Part shown: positions 48,748-59,636 of the stretch, piece by piece | Position numbering within the stretch: position 1 is the stretch's first letter | Layout of the letters: every line of letters begins with the position of its first letter | Assembly: GCA_023427085.1 (NCBI GenBank) | Contig: JAEZBO010000241.1 | Location: forward strand, 1-64,000 | Reading direction: 5' to 3' | DNA length: 64,000 nucleotides | Origin: Pseudomonadota bacterium | GTDB lineage: Bacteria; Pseudomonadota; Gammaproteobacteria; Burkholderiales; Burkholderiaceae_B | Made by a program: the position numbers and the translations under genes | The notes under the pieces: model-generated | What the model saw: the letters and a program-made list of their open reading frames with translations, nothing else | What the model was told of the DNA's origin: nothing | Databases searched by the model: none

Positions 48748-49779
48748 ATGACCTTCAAGACCTTCAACCCCTGGATCGGCCGCCTGGCCGCCGGCGCAAT
48801 CGCCGTCTGCCTGGCCGCCGGCGCCTCGGCCGCCGAGTTCCAGTCGCGCACCTTCAAGCTCGGCCACGTGATCGCCGACGATCACCCGGCCGCGCTGGGC
48901 GCCAAGCGCTGGGCCGAGCTGCTCGACAAGGGCAGCGACGGCAAGTTCAAGGTGCGCGTGCACGGCAACGGCAGCATCGGCGGCGACGTGCAGATGACCT
49001 CGGCCGTGCAGGGCGGCGTGCAGGAGCTCGGCATCATCACGTCCTCGCCGATGGCCAGCGTGGTGCGCGAGATCGGCCTGCTCGACCTGCCCTTCACGTT
49101 CCAGACCGCGCAGGAAGTCGACGCGGTGCTGGCCGGCAAGGTCGGCGAGTCGATCGCCGCCAAGATGGAAGAAAAAGGCATCGTGCTGCTGGGCTGGATG
49201 GAGAACGGCTTTCGCAGCATCACCAACAGCCGCCGCGCCATCACCAAGTTCGAGGACATGCAGGGTCTGAAGATCCGCGTGCTGCAGAACCCGGTCTACA
49301 TCGAGACCTTCAACACGCTGGGCGCCAACGCCGTGCCGATGCCCTTCCCCGAGGTCTACACGGCGCTCGAATCGCGCGCGGTGGACGGCCAGGAGAACCC
49401 GCTGGGCACCATCAACACCTCCAAGTTCAATGAAGTGCAGAAGTACCTGAGCGTGACGCGCCACACCTACACGCCCTACGTGGCGGTGATCAGCAAGCGC
49501 GTCTGGGACCGCCTGTCGCCGGACGAGCAGAAGCTGATGCGTGAAAGCGCCGCCGAAGCCTCGGCCTACCAGCGCCAGGTGGCTCGCGACAGCGAAGCCA
49601 AGTTCCTGGCCGAGCTCAAGGAGCGCGGCATGGAAGTCAACGAACTGTCGGCCGACGAAGCTGCCCGCATGCGCGACAAGCTCAAGCCGGTGATCGACAA
49701 GTTCTCGTCCGATCTGGGCGGCCCGCTGGGCGCCGAGATGCTGGCCGAGATCGAGAAGGTCCGCGGCGCGGCCAAGTAA
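48748..49779 (+). CDS. TRAP transporter substrate-binding protein (DctP)
   Basis: A 343-residue periplasmic binding protein. Signal peptide (about residues 1-27, ending G-A-S-A-A), then LGHVIADDHPAALGAKRWAELLD and FRSITNSRRAITKFEDMQGLKIRVLQNPVYIETFNTLG, the DctP carboxylate-binding arginine region. AAGGGAGA precedes ATG 48748. The dctQ and dctM genes follow after denD, so one TRAP importer for a tetronate-type acid is expected. Confidence 0.93.
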   Translation: MTFKTFNPWIGRLAAGAIAVCLAAGASAAEFQSRTFKLGHVIADDHPAALGAKRWAELLDKGSDGKFKVRVHGNGSIGGDVQMTSAVQGGVQELGIITSSPMASVVREIGLLDLPFTFQTAQEVDAVLAGKVGESIAAKMEEKGIVLLGWMENGFRSITNSRRAITKFEDMQGLKIRVLQNPVYIETFNTLGANAVPMPFPEVYTALESRAVDGQENPLGTINTSKFNEVQKYLSVTRHTYTPYVAVISKRVWDRLSPDEQKLMRESAAEASAYQRQVARDSEAKFLAELKERGMEVNELSADEAARMRDKLKPVIDKFSSDLGGPLGAEMLAEIEKVRGAAK

Positions 49780-49803
49780 GCACAAGCAACAAGAGAACAG
49801 ACC

Positions 49804-50754
49804 ATGCAGATCACCATCACCGGCGGCGCCGGCTTCCTGGCTTCCATGCTCGTCACGCGCCTGCTCGAGACCGGCGTGGCCGGCCGTGCCGTCACGCGTA
49901 TCGTCAGCGTCGATCTGGCGCCGTGCCCGGTCCAGGACCCGCGTGTGGAAAGCCTGGTGGCCGACGTCCACGACGCCGACACGCTGGCGCGCGCGATCGG
50001 CCCGGACACCGATGCCATCGTGCATCTGGCCGCGGTCGTCAGCGGCCAGGCCGAGGCCGACTTCGACCTGGGCATGCGCGTGAACGTCGACGCGACCCGG
50101 CTGCTGCTCGAGCGCGCCCGCGCGCTCGGCACCCGCCCGCGCGTGGTGTTCACCAGCTCGGTGGCGGCTTTCGGCGGCACGCTGCCGGACAAGCTGCCCG
50201 ACGACACCCGTGCGTTGCCGCAAAGCTCGTACGGCGTGCAAAAGGTGATCGGTGAACTGCTGGTCGGCGATTACACCCGCAAGGGTTTCATCGACGGTAT
50301 CACCTTGCGCGTGCCCACCATCTCGGTGCGGCCGGGCAAGCCCAACAAGGCCGCCTCGAGCTTTGCCAGCGGCATCATCCGCGAGCCGCTGGCCGGCGTC
50401 GAGGCGGTCTGCCCGGTCTCGACCGGCATGCGCATGTGGCTGCAGTCGCCCGACCGCGCGATCGACAACCTGGCGCTGGCGCTGGCGCTGGACGGCGAGC
50501 TGCTGGGCAATGACCGCACCGTCAACCTGCCCGGCCTGTCGGTCGCGGTCGGCGACATGATCGAAGCGATGCGCGAGGCCGCTGGCGACGAGGCGGTGGC
50601 CCGTATCCGTCACGAGATCGACCCCGCCATCGAACGCATCGTCGCGTCGTGGCCGAACGATTTCACCGCCACGCGTGCCCTGAAGCTGGGCTTCGTGGCC
50701 GACAAGGACTATCTGTCCATCGTCCGCGCCCACCAGGCGCGCATGGGTGGCTGA
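49804..50754 (+). CDS. denD: D-erythronate dehydrogenase (extended SDR)
   Basis: A 316-residue extended SDR/NAD-dependent epimerase-like enzyme. Cofactor motif GGAGFLASMLVTRLLE at residues 6-21, catalytic Ser in VFTSSVAAFGGTLPD and Tyr-Lys in YGVQKVIGELL (about residue 142). Homologues in oxo-tetronate loci oxidise D-erythronate at C2. Insertion between dctP and dctQ links substrate entry to oxidation. The dctQ start lies 1 bp after its stop. Confidence 0.87.
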   Translation: MQITITGGAGFLASMLVTRLLETGVAGRAVTRIVSVDLAPCPVQDPRVESLVADVHDADTLARAIGPDTDAIVHLAAVVSGQAEADFDLGMRVNVDATRLLLERARALGTRPRVVFTSSVAAFGGTLPDKLPDDTRALPQSSYGVQKVIGELLVGDYTRKGFIDGITLRVPTISVRPGKPNKAASSFASGIIREPLAGVEAVCPVSTGMRMWLQSPDRAIDNLALALALDGELLGNDRTVNLPGLSVAVGDMIEAMREAAGDEAVARIRHEIDPAIERIVASWPNDFTATRALKLGFVADKDYLSIVRAHQARMGG

Positions 50755-50755
50755 C

Positions 50756-51319
50756 ATGAAAAAACTGATCGACGGCTACTTCAAGATGCTCGGCGTCCTG
50801 ATGGTGCTGTGCCTGGTCGGCATGGTGGTGCTGGTGTTCAGCAACGTCGTGCTGCGTTACGCCTTCAACTCCGGCATCACCTCGTCCGAGGAAGTGTCGC
50901 GCTGGCTGTTCGTCTGGCTGGTGTTCCTGGGCGGCATCATCGCGCTGCGCGAACGCCAGCACCTGGGCGTCGAGATCGTGGTGCGCCGCCTGTCGGTGCG
51001 CGGCCGCAAGATCGCGCTGGTGATCAGCCAGCTGCTGATCCTGGCGACGCTGTGGCTGTTCCTGTCGGGCAGCTGGGCGCAGACGCTGATCAACCTGAAC
51101 GTCGAGGCGCCGGCCACCGGCCTGTCGATGTCGATCGTCTACGTGGTCGGCATCGTGTTCAGCCTGTCGGCGGGCGCACTGGTGTTCTGGGACCTGCTGC
51201 GCGTGCTGACCGGCCGCATCGACGACGAGGAGCTGGTGATGGTGACCGAGTCCGAAGAAAAGGCCGAGCTCGATTCGCTCAAGCGCGAGCTGGCCGCCGC
51301 CGAAGGAAAACAACCATGA
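50756..51319 (+). CDS. TRAP transporter small permease (DctQ)
   Basis: A 187-residue membrane protein with four hydrophobic helices and the DctQ signature VVLRYAFNSGITSSEEVSRW near residue 28. A C-terminal acidic coil (EEKAELDSLKRELAAAEG) extends beyond the core. It overlaps dctM by ATGA. Confidence 0.92.
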   Translation: MKKLIDGYFKMLGVLMVLCLVGMVVLVFSNVVLRYAFNSGITSSEEVSRWLFVWLVFLGGIIALRERQHLGVEIVVRRLSVRGRKIALVISQLLILATLWLFLSGSWAQTLINLNVEAPATGLSMSIVYVVGIVFSLSAGALVFWDLLRVLTGRIDDEELVMVTESEEKAELDSLKRELAAAEGKQP

Positions 51320-52596
51320 CCGTGCTGATATTTGCTGGCGCCCTGCTCGGCTCGATGGCGCTGGGCATGCCGATCGCGTTCGCGCTGCTGGTCTCGTCGA
51401 TGGCGCTGATGCTGCACCTGGACATCTTCGATGCCCAGATCATCGCGCAGAACTTCATCGCCGGTGCCGACAACTTCCCGCTGCTGGCGATCCCCTTCTT
51501 CATGCTGGCCGGCGAGATCATGAACGTCGGCGGGCTGTCGCGCCGCATCGTCGACGTGGCGCTGGCCGTGGTCGGCCACGTGCGCGGCGGGCTGGGCTAC
51601 GTGACCATCGTCGCCGCCTGCATCCTGTCGGCGCTGTCGGGTTCGGCGGTCGCCGATGCCGCGGCGCTGTCGGCGCTGCTGGTGCCGATGATGATCAAGG
51701 CCGGCCACTCCAAGACCCGCGCCGGCGGGCTGGTGGCCGCGTCCAGCGTGATCGGGCCGGTGATCCCGCCCAGCATCGGCTTCGTGATCTTCGGCGTGGC
51801 CGCCAACGTGTCGATCACCAAGCTGTTCCTGGCCGGCATCATGCCCGGCATCTACATCGGTATCGCGCTGGCCGCGACCTGGTGGATCCTGGTGCGCAAG
51901 GAGAATCTGCAGACGCCGCCGCGCAAGAGCTCGCGCGAAATGTGGGGCGCGATCGCCAACGCCAGCTGGGCGCTGCTGCTGCCGGTGATCATCATCGTCG
52001 GCCTGCGCATGGGTGTGTTCACGCCGACCGAGGCCGCCGTGGTGGCCGCGGTCTACGCGCTGTTCGTCTCGACCGTGATCTACCGCGAGCTGAAACTCGC
52101 GCAGCTGTATGCGGTGTTCATGACCGCCGCGCGCACCACCGCGGTGGTGATGATGCTGGTGGCCGCGGCCTCGATCGCCGGCTGGCTGATCACCGTCGCC
52201 GACCTGCCGGGCGCGATCACCGACATGATGGAGCCGTTCCTCGACAACCAGACGCTGCTGCTGCTGGCGCTGATGCTGCTGGTGATCCTGGTGGGCACCG
52301 CGATGGACATGACGCCGACCATCCTGATCCTGACGCCGGTGCTGATGCCGATCGTCAAGGCGGCCGGTATCGATCCCGTATACTTCGGCGTGCTGTTCAT
52401 CATCAACATGTCGATCAGCCTCATCACGCCGCCGGTGGGCACCGTGCTGAGCGTCGTGGCCGGGGTCACGCGCCAGCCGATGGAGAACGTCATGAAGGGC
52501 GTCTGGCCCTTCCTGATCGCCGAGCTGATCGTGCTGTTCCTGCTCGTGTTCTTCCCGGTGCTGGTGATGGGCCCGGCCCGCTGGTTCAGCGGCTGA
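51316..52596 (+). CDS. TRAP transporter large permease (DctM)
   Basis: A 426-residue transport subunit with about 12 helices. DctM features: PLLAIPFFMLAGEIMN, GSAVADAAALSALLVPMM, AASSVIGPVIPPSIGF and SLITPPVGTVLSVVAG. It uses a sodium gradient to move the DctP-bound acid across the inner membrane. Start overlaps dctQ. Confidence 0.95.
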   Translation: MTVLIFAGALLGSMALGMPIAFALLVSSMALMLHLDIFDAQIIAQNFIAGADNFPLLAIPFFMLAGEIMNVGGLSRRIVDVALAVVGHVRGGLGYVTIVAACILSALSGSAVADAAALSALLVPMMIKAGHSKTRAGGLVAASSVIGPVIPPSIGFVIFGVAANVSITKLFLAGIMPGIYIGIALAATWWILVRKENLQTPPRKSSREMWGAIANASWALLLPVIIIVGLRMGVFTPTEAAVVAAVYALFVSTVIYRELKLAQLYAVFMTAARTTAVVMMLVAAASIAGWLITVADLPGAITDMMEPFLDNQTLLLLALMLLVILVGTAMDMTPTILILTPVLMPIVKAAGIDPVYFGVLFIINMSISLITPPVGTVLSVVAGVTRQPMENVMKGVWPFLIAELIVLFLLVFFPVLVMGPARWFSG

Positions 52597-52610
52597 TCCA
52601 GGAGACTGCC

Positions 52611-53357
52611 ATGGCCGTGCGCGCCGCCGGATCCACCGCAACACAAGGTTCGGGCACGCTCGCCGACCAGGTCACCGCCTCGCTGATCGAGCAGGTGCGC
52701 AGCGGCTCGTATCCGGTCAACGCGCGCCTGCCGACCGAACCGCAGCTGGCCGAGCAGTTCGGCGTCAGCCGCACCGTCATCCGCGAAGCGATCTCGCGCC
52801 TGAAGTTCGAAGGCCTGGTCGAATCGCGCCAGGGCAGCGGCACCGTGGTGCTCAGCCCGCAGGGCTACAACACCTTCCGGATCGATGCGCTGGGCGGCCA
52901 GCTCGAGGTGCGCGCGGTACAGGAGGTGCGTTCGGGGCTCGAAAGCGAGATGGCGGCGCTGGCCGCCAGCCGCCGCAGCGAAGCGCAGAACGACAAGATC
53001 CAGCGGGCCTTGCGCCGCATCGACGACGCGGTGGCCGATGGCGGCGACGGTGTCATCGAGGACATCGCCTTTCATATCGCCATCGCGCAGGCAGCCAACA
53101 ATCCGCTGATGACCTCGCTGCTCGAGTTCATCGGCCGGGCGCTGCAAGAGGCCATCCAGGTGACCCGCGCCAACGAGGCGCGGCGCCAGGATTTCTTCCG
53201 GCAGGTCGAGATCGAGCACGCCGCCATCGCCGCCGCGATCGACCGGCGCGACGCGCCGGCCGCGCGCGAGGCGGCGCTGCATCACATGCGTGCGTCGATC
53301 GAGCGCATCACCATCGCCGAAGCCGACGCGGCCAGCCTGGCCGCGGCGTCGGACTGA
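52611..53357 (+). CDS. GntR-family regulator with FCD domain
   Basis: A 248-residue FadR-type regulator. Winged helix LADQVTASLIEQVRSGSYP, PTEPQLAEQFGVSRTVIREAISRL and GSGTVV. FCD domain with histidines in IEDIAFHIAIAQAANNP and IEHAAIAAAI. AGGAGA precedes ATG 52611. As the last gene of the rightward operon it probably controls the tetronate genes, with 45834-45855 as the candidate site. Confidence 0.93.
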   Translation: MAVRAAGSTATQGSGTLADQVTASLIEQVRSGSYPVNARLPTEPQLAEQFGVSRTVIREAISRLKFEGLVESRQGSGTVVLSPQGYNTFRIDALGGQLEVRAVQEVRSGLESEMAALAASRRSEAQNDKIQRALRRIDDAVADGGDGVIEDIAFHIAIAQAANNPLMTSLLEFIGRALQEAIQVTRANEARRQDFFRQVEIEHAAIAAAIDRRDAPAAREAALHHMRASIERITIAEADAASLAAASD

Positions 53358-53382
53358 GCGGACCACGGCTGCCGCCGTCGAT

Positions 53383-53401
53383 GGGCCGCGGGACGCGGCC
53401 C
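53383..53401. terminator. hairpin between convergent genes
   Basis: GGGCCGC-GGGAC-GCGGCCC, a perfect 7-bp stem, stands between the GntR stop and the frmA stop. No T-run; Rho-dependent or 3'-end protection role. Confidence 0.45.
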
Positions 53402-53409
53402 GCCTGCGA

Positions 53410-54534
<1,125 letters not shown>

Positions 54535-54540
54535 TCAAGC

Positions 54541-54677
54541 ATACTATAGGGGAGTATTGTACGGCATACTAGGGTCCAGTATCCAGCGCCTGCCGTCCGC
54601 CAGGCCGCGACGGCGCGCCACGACAGCGTACCGTGCCATGTTAAAGGCAGCGGGATTGATATACTGGCTCCCAGTAT
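54541..54677. promoter_or_regulatory. three FrmR-like operators
   Basis: Three 17-bp inverted repeats ATACT-N7-AGTAT: 54541-54557 (spacer ATAGGGG), 54566-54582 (AGGGTCC) and 54661-54677 (GGCTCCC). The first two are 21 and 46 bp before frmA; the third is 20 bp before frmR. They match the general form of FrmR/CsoR-family sites with a G/C-rich centre. Confidence 0.82.
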
Positions 54678-54697
54678 CCACCCTCGAGCCGGCCGCC

Positions 54698-54985
54698 ATG
54701 CCCCATTCCGCAGAAGACAAAAAACGCGCCGTGACCCGCCTGCGCCGCATCCGCGGCCAGGCCGAGGCGCTCGAGCGCGCGGTCGAGGACGGCGTCGACT
54801 GCAAGGCGCTGCTGCAACAGATCGCCGCCTTGCGCGGCGCCGCCAACGGCCTAATGGCCGAAGTGCTGCACAGCCATCTGCAGGAGCTGTTCGGCTCGGC
54901 GCGTCCCGCTGCCCAGCCCGCAGGCGCCGATGCCGACGCCGAGATCGATACCTTGATGAAGACGCTGCGCACCTACCTGACTTGA
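54698..54985 (+). CDS. frmR: FrmR-like formaldehyde-responsive repressor (CsoR family)
   Basis: A 95-residue all-helical repressor. The family residues are Cys35 ([11 protein letters not shown]) and His60 ([10 protein letters not shown]). The set lacks the second Cys that copper-sensing CsoR uses, consistent with formaldehyde or Ni/Co sensing, and the frmA neighbour favours formaldehyde. A C-terminal Ala/Asp linker ([16 protein letters not shown]) is longer than in E. coli FrmR. Confidence 0.9.
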   Translation: MPHSAEDKKRAVTRLRRIRGQAEALERAVEDGVDCKALLQQIAALRGAANGLMAEVLHSHLQELFGSARPAAQPAGADADAEIDTLMKTLRTYLT

Positions 54986-55090
54986 CCTGACCTGAGCGCC
55001 GAAGCCGGGTAAGATGGCGGCCGCGGGCCGCATCGCTGCCCGCCCTTCGAGGACGGCCCAGAAGGTTGTGCGCACCGGGGACGGCCCCGC

Positions 55091-56407
55091 ATGATCTGGA
55101 TGGATGCGATGGCTCCCCGTTCCCTGCCCTCCTCGACCCCCCCTGGCCCGCAAGCGGGCAACACCACTTCCGTCATTCCCTGGCCGACCTGGCTGCGGCT
55201 GGCCTGGGCCTGGCTGGCCGTCGCCGCCTTCGGCCTGTGGGGCCACGCGTGGCTGGCCGCGCCGCTGGCGCCGACCACCGCGATCGTGTGTTTCGCGGTG
55301 CTGTTCGTGACCATCGTGGCGGCCTCGTTCGGCGTCGTCAAAGAGGCCGATCTGCTCGCCCATCGGCTCGGCGAGCCGTACGGCACGCTGATCCTGACGC
55401 TGTCGATCGTGCTGATCGAGGTGATCCTGATCGCCTCGGTGCTGCTGGGCCCCGGCGAGTTTCCGACCATCGGCCGCGACTCGATCTTCGCGGTCATGAT
55501 GATCATCGTCAACCTGGTGATGGGCCTGTGCCTGGTCGTCGGCGGCCTTCGCCACGGTGAACAGGAATACAACGCCCAGGGCACCAGCGCCTATCTGTCG
55601 ATGATCATGTTGCTGACCGCGCTGGCGCTGGTGCTGCCCAACCAGCTGAGCGGCGCGGGCCAGTTCAGCGGCACGCAGAGCTGGGCCATCGCCGGCGTGA
55701 CGGCGCTGCTGTACGCGGTGTTTCTGGCTTTGCAGATGGGCAGCCAGCGGCGCCTGTTCATCCAGCCCGCGCCAGGCTCGATGTGGGTGCCGGCGCGGCC
55801 CGGCGGCGTGGTAGGCGCTGCCGTCGCTGCCCCGGCGGCGCCTGCTGCCTCGGTTGCGCCGGTCGCTCAAGCTGCGCCGGTTGGTCATGCCGCGCCGGTT
55901 GCCCCAGTCACCTCGGTTGCTCCCCTTGCCGCGGTTGCCCCGGCCGCCAGCCGCGCCGGCCTCTGGCTCAGCACGATCCTGCTGCTGGCGATGATCGTGC
56001 CGATCGTGCTGCTGGCCCACCACCTGGCCATCGTCATCGACTATGGCGTGATGACCGCGGGCGCGCCGGTCGCGCTCAGCGGGCTGCTGATCGCCATCAT
56101 CGTCTTCACGCCCGAATCCATCACGGCGGTCAAGGCCGCCCGCAACGACGAAATGCAGCGCGCGATCAACCTGTGCCTGGGCGCCTTCGTGTCGACGGTC
56201 GGCCTGACGGTGCCCGCCGTACTGATCATCGGCCAGGTCACCGGCAAGACCGTGACGATGGGCATTTCGGGGCTGGAGACCGTGCTGCTGGTCGCCACCG
56301 TGCTCCTGTCGCTGTTGTCGTTCAAGGGGCAGCGCACCTCGGTGCTGCAGGGTTACATGCATCTGGTGCTGTTCCTGGTGTATGGCTTCCTGCTGTTCAG
56401 CCACTGA
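55091..56407 (+). CDS. Calcium/proton-type antiporter (ChaA family)
   Basis: A 438-residue CaCA-superfamily cation antiporter with about ten helices in two halves. The N-terminal half has AHRLGEPYGTLILTLSIVLIEV (acidic alpha-repeat) and the C-terminal half has LIAIIVFTPESITAVKAARN and LGAFVSTVGLTVPAVLI. Between them, about residues 238-287 are a low-complexity Ala/Pro/Val/Gln insertion (units like AAPVAPV and SVAPVA). ATG 55091 or 55103 could start it. Exchange of Ca, Na or K for H cannot be decided here. Confidence 0.87.
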   Translation: MIWMDAMAPRSLPSSTPPGPQAGNTTSVIPWPTWLRLAWAWLAVAAFGLWGHAWLAAPLAPTTAIVCFAVLFVTIVAASFGVVKEADLLAHRLGEPYGTLILTLSIVLIEVILIASVLLGPGEFPTIGRDSIFAVMMIIVNLVMGLCLVVGGLRHGEQEYNAQGTSAYLSMIMLLTALALVLPNQLSGAGQFSGTQSWAIAGVTALLYAVFLALQMGSQRRLFIQPAPGSMWVPARPGGVVGAAVAAPAAPAASVAPVAQAAPVGHAAPVAPVTSVAPLAAVAPAASRAGLWLSTILLLAMIVPIVLLAHHLAIVIDYGVMTAGAPVALSGLLIAIIVFTPESITAVKAARNDEMQRAINLCLGAFVSTVGLTVPAVLIIGQVTGKTVTMGISGLETVLLVATVLLSLLSFKGQRTSVLQGYMHLVLFLVYGFLLFSH

Positions 56408-56504
56408 AGCGATTGCCGCCGCCGTAACGGTTTCCGGCAACGCAGCAATGTCCGTCGACACGGCGGCTTCCGTTACTGAAGAACGATCCTTGCCAGCCAG
56501 CCGC

Positions 56505-56525
56505 GACCGGTAAGTTTTACCGGTC
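56505..56525. promoter_or_regulatory. perfect inverted repeat, candidate enhancer upstream of glgA
   Basis: GACCGGTAA-GTT-TTACCGGTC, perfect 9-bp arms, stands 85 bp before the sigma-54 -24 element, a normal distance for an activator site. A further partial copy TTTACCGGC lies at about 56535-56543. Confidence 0.65.
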
Positions 56526-56610
56526 GTCGGTCGGCTTTACCGGCTCACGCCCTCCATGCTGGCCGGATGCCCGCCCCTCACCGGGCGTGGGACAGAGTTT
56601 GCCGAATATC

Positions 56611-56624
56611 GGCACGGTTCTTGC
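56611..56624 (+). promoter_or_regulatory. sigma-54 promoter of glgA
   Basis: GGCACGGTTCTTGC matches the sigma-54 consensus TGGCACG-N4-TTGCA, with GG (56611-56612) and GC (56623-56624) separated by exactly 10 bp. The predicted start of transcription is near 56635, 37 bp before the glgA ATG. Confidence 0.82.
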
Positions 56625-56671
56625 ATGATCTTTCGGTAGCGCGGGCGCCCCGCCCGCCACGGGAGCAGCGC

Positions 56672-58213
56672 ATGGCAGGCAGAATCTTGATCGTCGCGGC
56701 GGAAGCCTATCCGCTGGCCAAGACCGGCGGGCTGGCCGATGCGATCAGCGGGCTATATCACGCGCTGGCACAGGCCGGGCAAGAGCTGCGGCTGCTGATG
56801 CCGGCCTACCCGGGCGTGCTGTCGCAGGTCCGGCCCATGGCGCAATGGCAGATGGGCGGCCTGCCGGGCGGGCCGGCGCGGCTGATCGATGCCCATTGCA
56901 AACGGACCGGCATGGGCTGCCTGTTGCTGGACAACCCTGAACTGTTCGACCGGACCGGCCTGTATGTCGACGACGAAGGCGAACCCTACCCCGACAATGC
57001 CCAGCGCTTTGCCGCGCTGGCGCACGCGGCGGCCGCGGTGGCACAAGGCCTGTCAGGGCTGGAGCGGCCCGACGTGGTCCATGCGCATGACTGGCATGCC
57101 GCCCTGGTGCCGCTGCTGGTCAAGGTGGCCACCGGCGGACGCGTCAAGACGGTGTTGACCATCCATAACCTGGCCTTCCAGGGCGTCTTCGACGTCGCCC
57201 AGCTCAACAGCCTGCAACTGCCCGCCCATGCCTACCAGGCACGTGGCCTGGTCGCGCAGGACCGCATCAACTTCATGCTGGCCGGCATCACCCATGCGGA
57301 CAGGGTCACCACGGTCAGCGAGCAGTATGCGCGTGAGATCCTGACGCCCGAACGCGGCTGCGGATTGCACGAAGCCTTGCAGGCACGCGGCGATGCATTC
57401 GGCGCGATCGCCAACGGTATCGACACCTCCATCTGGTCGCCGATGAAGGACACGCACCTGGGCCGCCACGGCTTCAACGCCGAGCACATGGTCAACAAGG
57501 CGCACTGGAAGATGCGCTTGCAGAAGGATCACGGCCTGCCGGTCGACCCCGATGCACTGCTGGTGACGTCATGCTGCCGGCTGACCGGCCAGAAGATGGT
57601 CGACCTGACCATCGCCGGGCTGCCGGCCGCGCTGCAAGACCACCCGACCTTGCAGTTCGTCGCGCTGGGCCGTGGCGAGCGACGCTACGAACGGGCGCTG
57701 CTGGCGCTGGCTGCCGCGCATCCGCGCCGCGTCGCGGTACAGATCGGCTATGACGAAGCCTCGGCGCATCGCCTGCTGGCTGGCGCCGATGTGTTGTGGC
57801 ATCCCAGCCGCTTCGAGCCCTACGGCCTGAGCCCGCGTTACGCGATGCGTTATGGCACGCTGCCGGTCGCCACGGCGGTCGGCGGGCTAGTCGATGCCAT
57901 CGAGGACCCGGGCCTGCTGGCGCGCGGCCAGGCCACCCAGCGCGCCAACGGTCTGCTGTTCGACGCATCGGCCCCCGAGGCGATGAGCGCCGCACTCGGC
58001 CGGGCACTGCGTCTCTACGAAGATACGCAGACCTGGGACACGATGCGGCGCAATGCGATGGCGCAGGACCACAGCTGGACGGGAGCGGTCGAGGCTTATC
58101 TGCAGTTATTCGCGGCGCTGTGCGGCCGCGTCTATCAGCGTCATCCAAACACCGCGCTGGCGCCCGGCCGGCCCCCGGCCAGAGAGCCGGCCTTGCAGGC
58201 CGCGGTGCTGTGA
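56672..58213 (+). CDS. glgA: Glycogen synthase (ADP-glucose)
   Basis: A 513-residue GT5 glycogen synthase: ADP-glucose added to an alpha-1,4-glucan. N-terminal AEAYPLAKTGGLADAISGL with the substrate Lys17, and C-terminal PSRFEPYGLSPRYAMRYGTLPVATAVGGL (EPxGL, here Tyr replaces the usual Cys). CGGGAGCAGCG precedes ATG 56672. No glgC, glgB, glgP or glgX is adjacent, so it acts with unlinked genes or in another glucan system. A sigma-54 promoter and a perfect inverted repeat lie upstream. Confidence 0.92.
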   Translation: MAGRILIVAAEAYPLAKTGGLADAISGLYHALAQAGQELRLLMPAYPGVLSQVRPMAQWQMGGLPGGPARLIDAHCKRTGMGCLLLDNPELFDRTGLYVDDEGEPYPDNAQRFAALAHAAAAVAQGLSGLERPDVVHAHDWHAALVPLLVKVATGGRVKTVLTIHNLAFQGVFDVAQLNSLQLPAHAYQARGLVAQDRINFMLAGITHADRVTTVSEQYAREILTPERGCGLHEALQARGDAFGAIANGIDTSIWSPMKDTHLGRHGFNAEHMVNKAHWKMRLQKDHGLPVDPDALLVTSCCRLTGQKMVDLTIAGLPAALQDHPTLQFVALGRGERRYERALLALAAAHPRRVAVQIGYDEASAHRLLAGADVLWHPSRFEPYGLSPRYAMRYGTLPVATAVGGLVDAIEDPGLLARGQATQRANGLLFDASAPEAMSAALGRALRLYEDTQTWDTMRRNAMAQDHSWTGAVEAYLQLFAALCGRVYQRHPNTALAPGRPPAREPALQAAVL

Positions 58214-58248
58214 CGATGATGCAGCATGGCGGTGCCAAGGCACCGGGA

Positions 58249-59283
<1,035 letters not shown>

Positions 59284-59636
59284 TTTGAACAACCTTTGCT
59301 TACATTCAGCGCTTGCAGGTCGGCCGTCGGCTGCTTGACGGCTTTCCCAGAGAATTCAAGCCACTATGCACGATGACCGGGCGGTCACTGATACTTCCGG
59401 ACATTGATTTCCCTTTATTGCATTTGTTCGTAATTGCCGGAATTTAAAGAACTGTCAAGGCGCCGACATGGGTCCGCCGCGCGCAGACCGGCCGCCTGAC
59501 GGCAGAACGCCGACCAGGCCGGCGCGTCACTAGTCACTAGTCAGCGCAAAACTGTCGGTACACGCAGTAACCGCCAATGCTGGCATGGTGTCCACAGGCC
59601 GCATCCTGCGGTCGTCGTACAGACAGGAGACGCGTC
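59284..59636. other. intergenic region between the activator and the stress SDR gene
   Basis: No gene is seen in these 353 bp. It holds the divergent promoters, an AT-richer core near 59410-59460, and a perfect short direct repeat CACTAGT-CACTAGT around 59528-59541. No clear sigma-54 site was found on either strand. Confidence 0.5.

Noticed and set aside
48727..50757. Long minus-strand frame across dctP and denD
   Set aside because: Antisense to two well-supported genes, with His/Gly/Ala-rich shadow composition.
59284..59400. Sigma-54 promoter for the activator gene itself
   Set aside because: GG and GC pairs occur but not at the required 10-bp spacing.
59577..59636. Longer start for the stress SDR at 59577
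   Set aside because: The added residues are atypical and ATG 59637 has a better Shine-Dalgarno.
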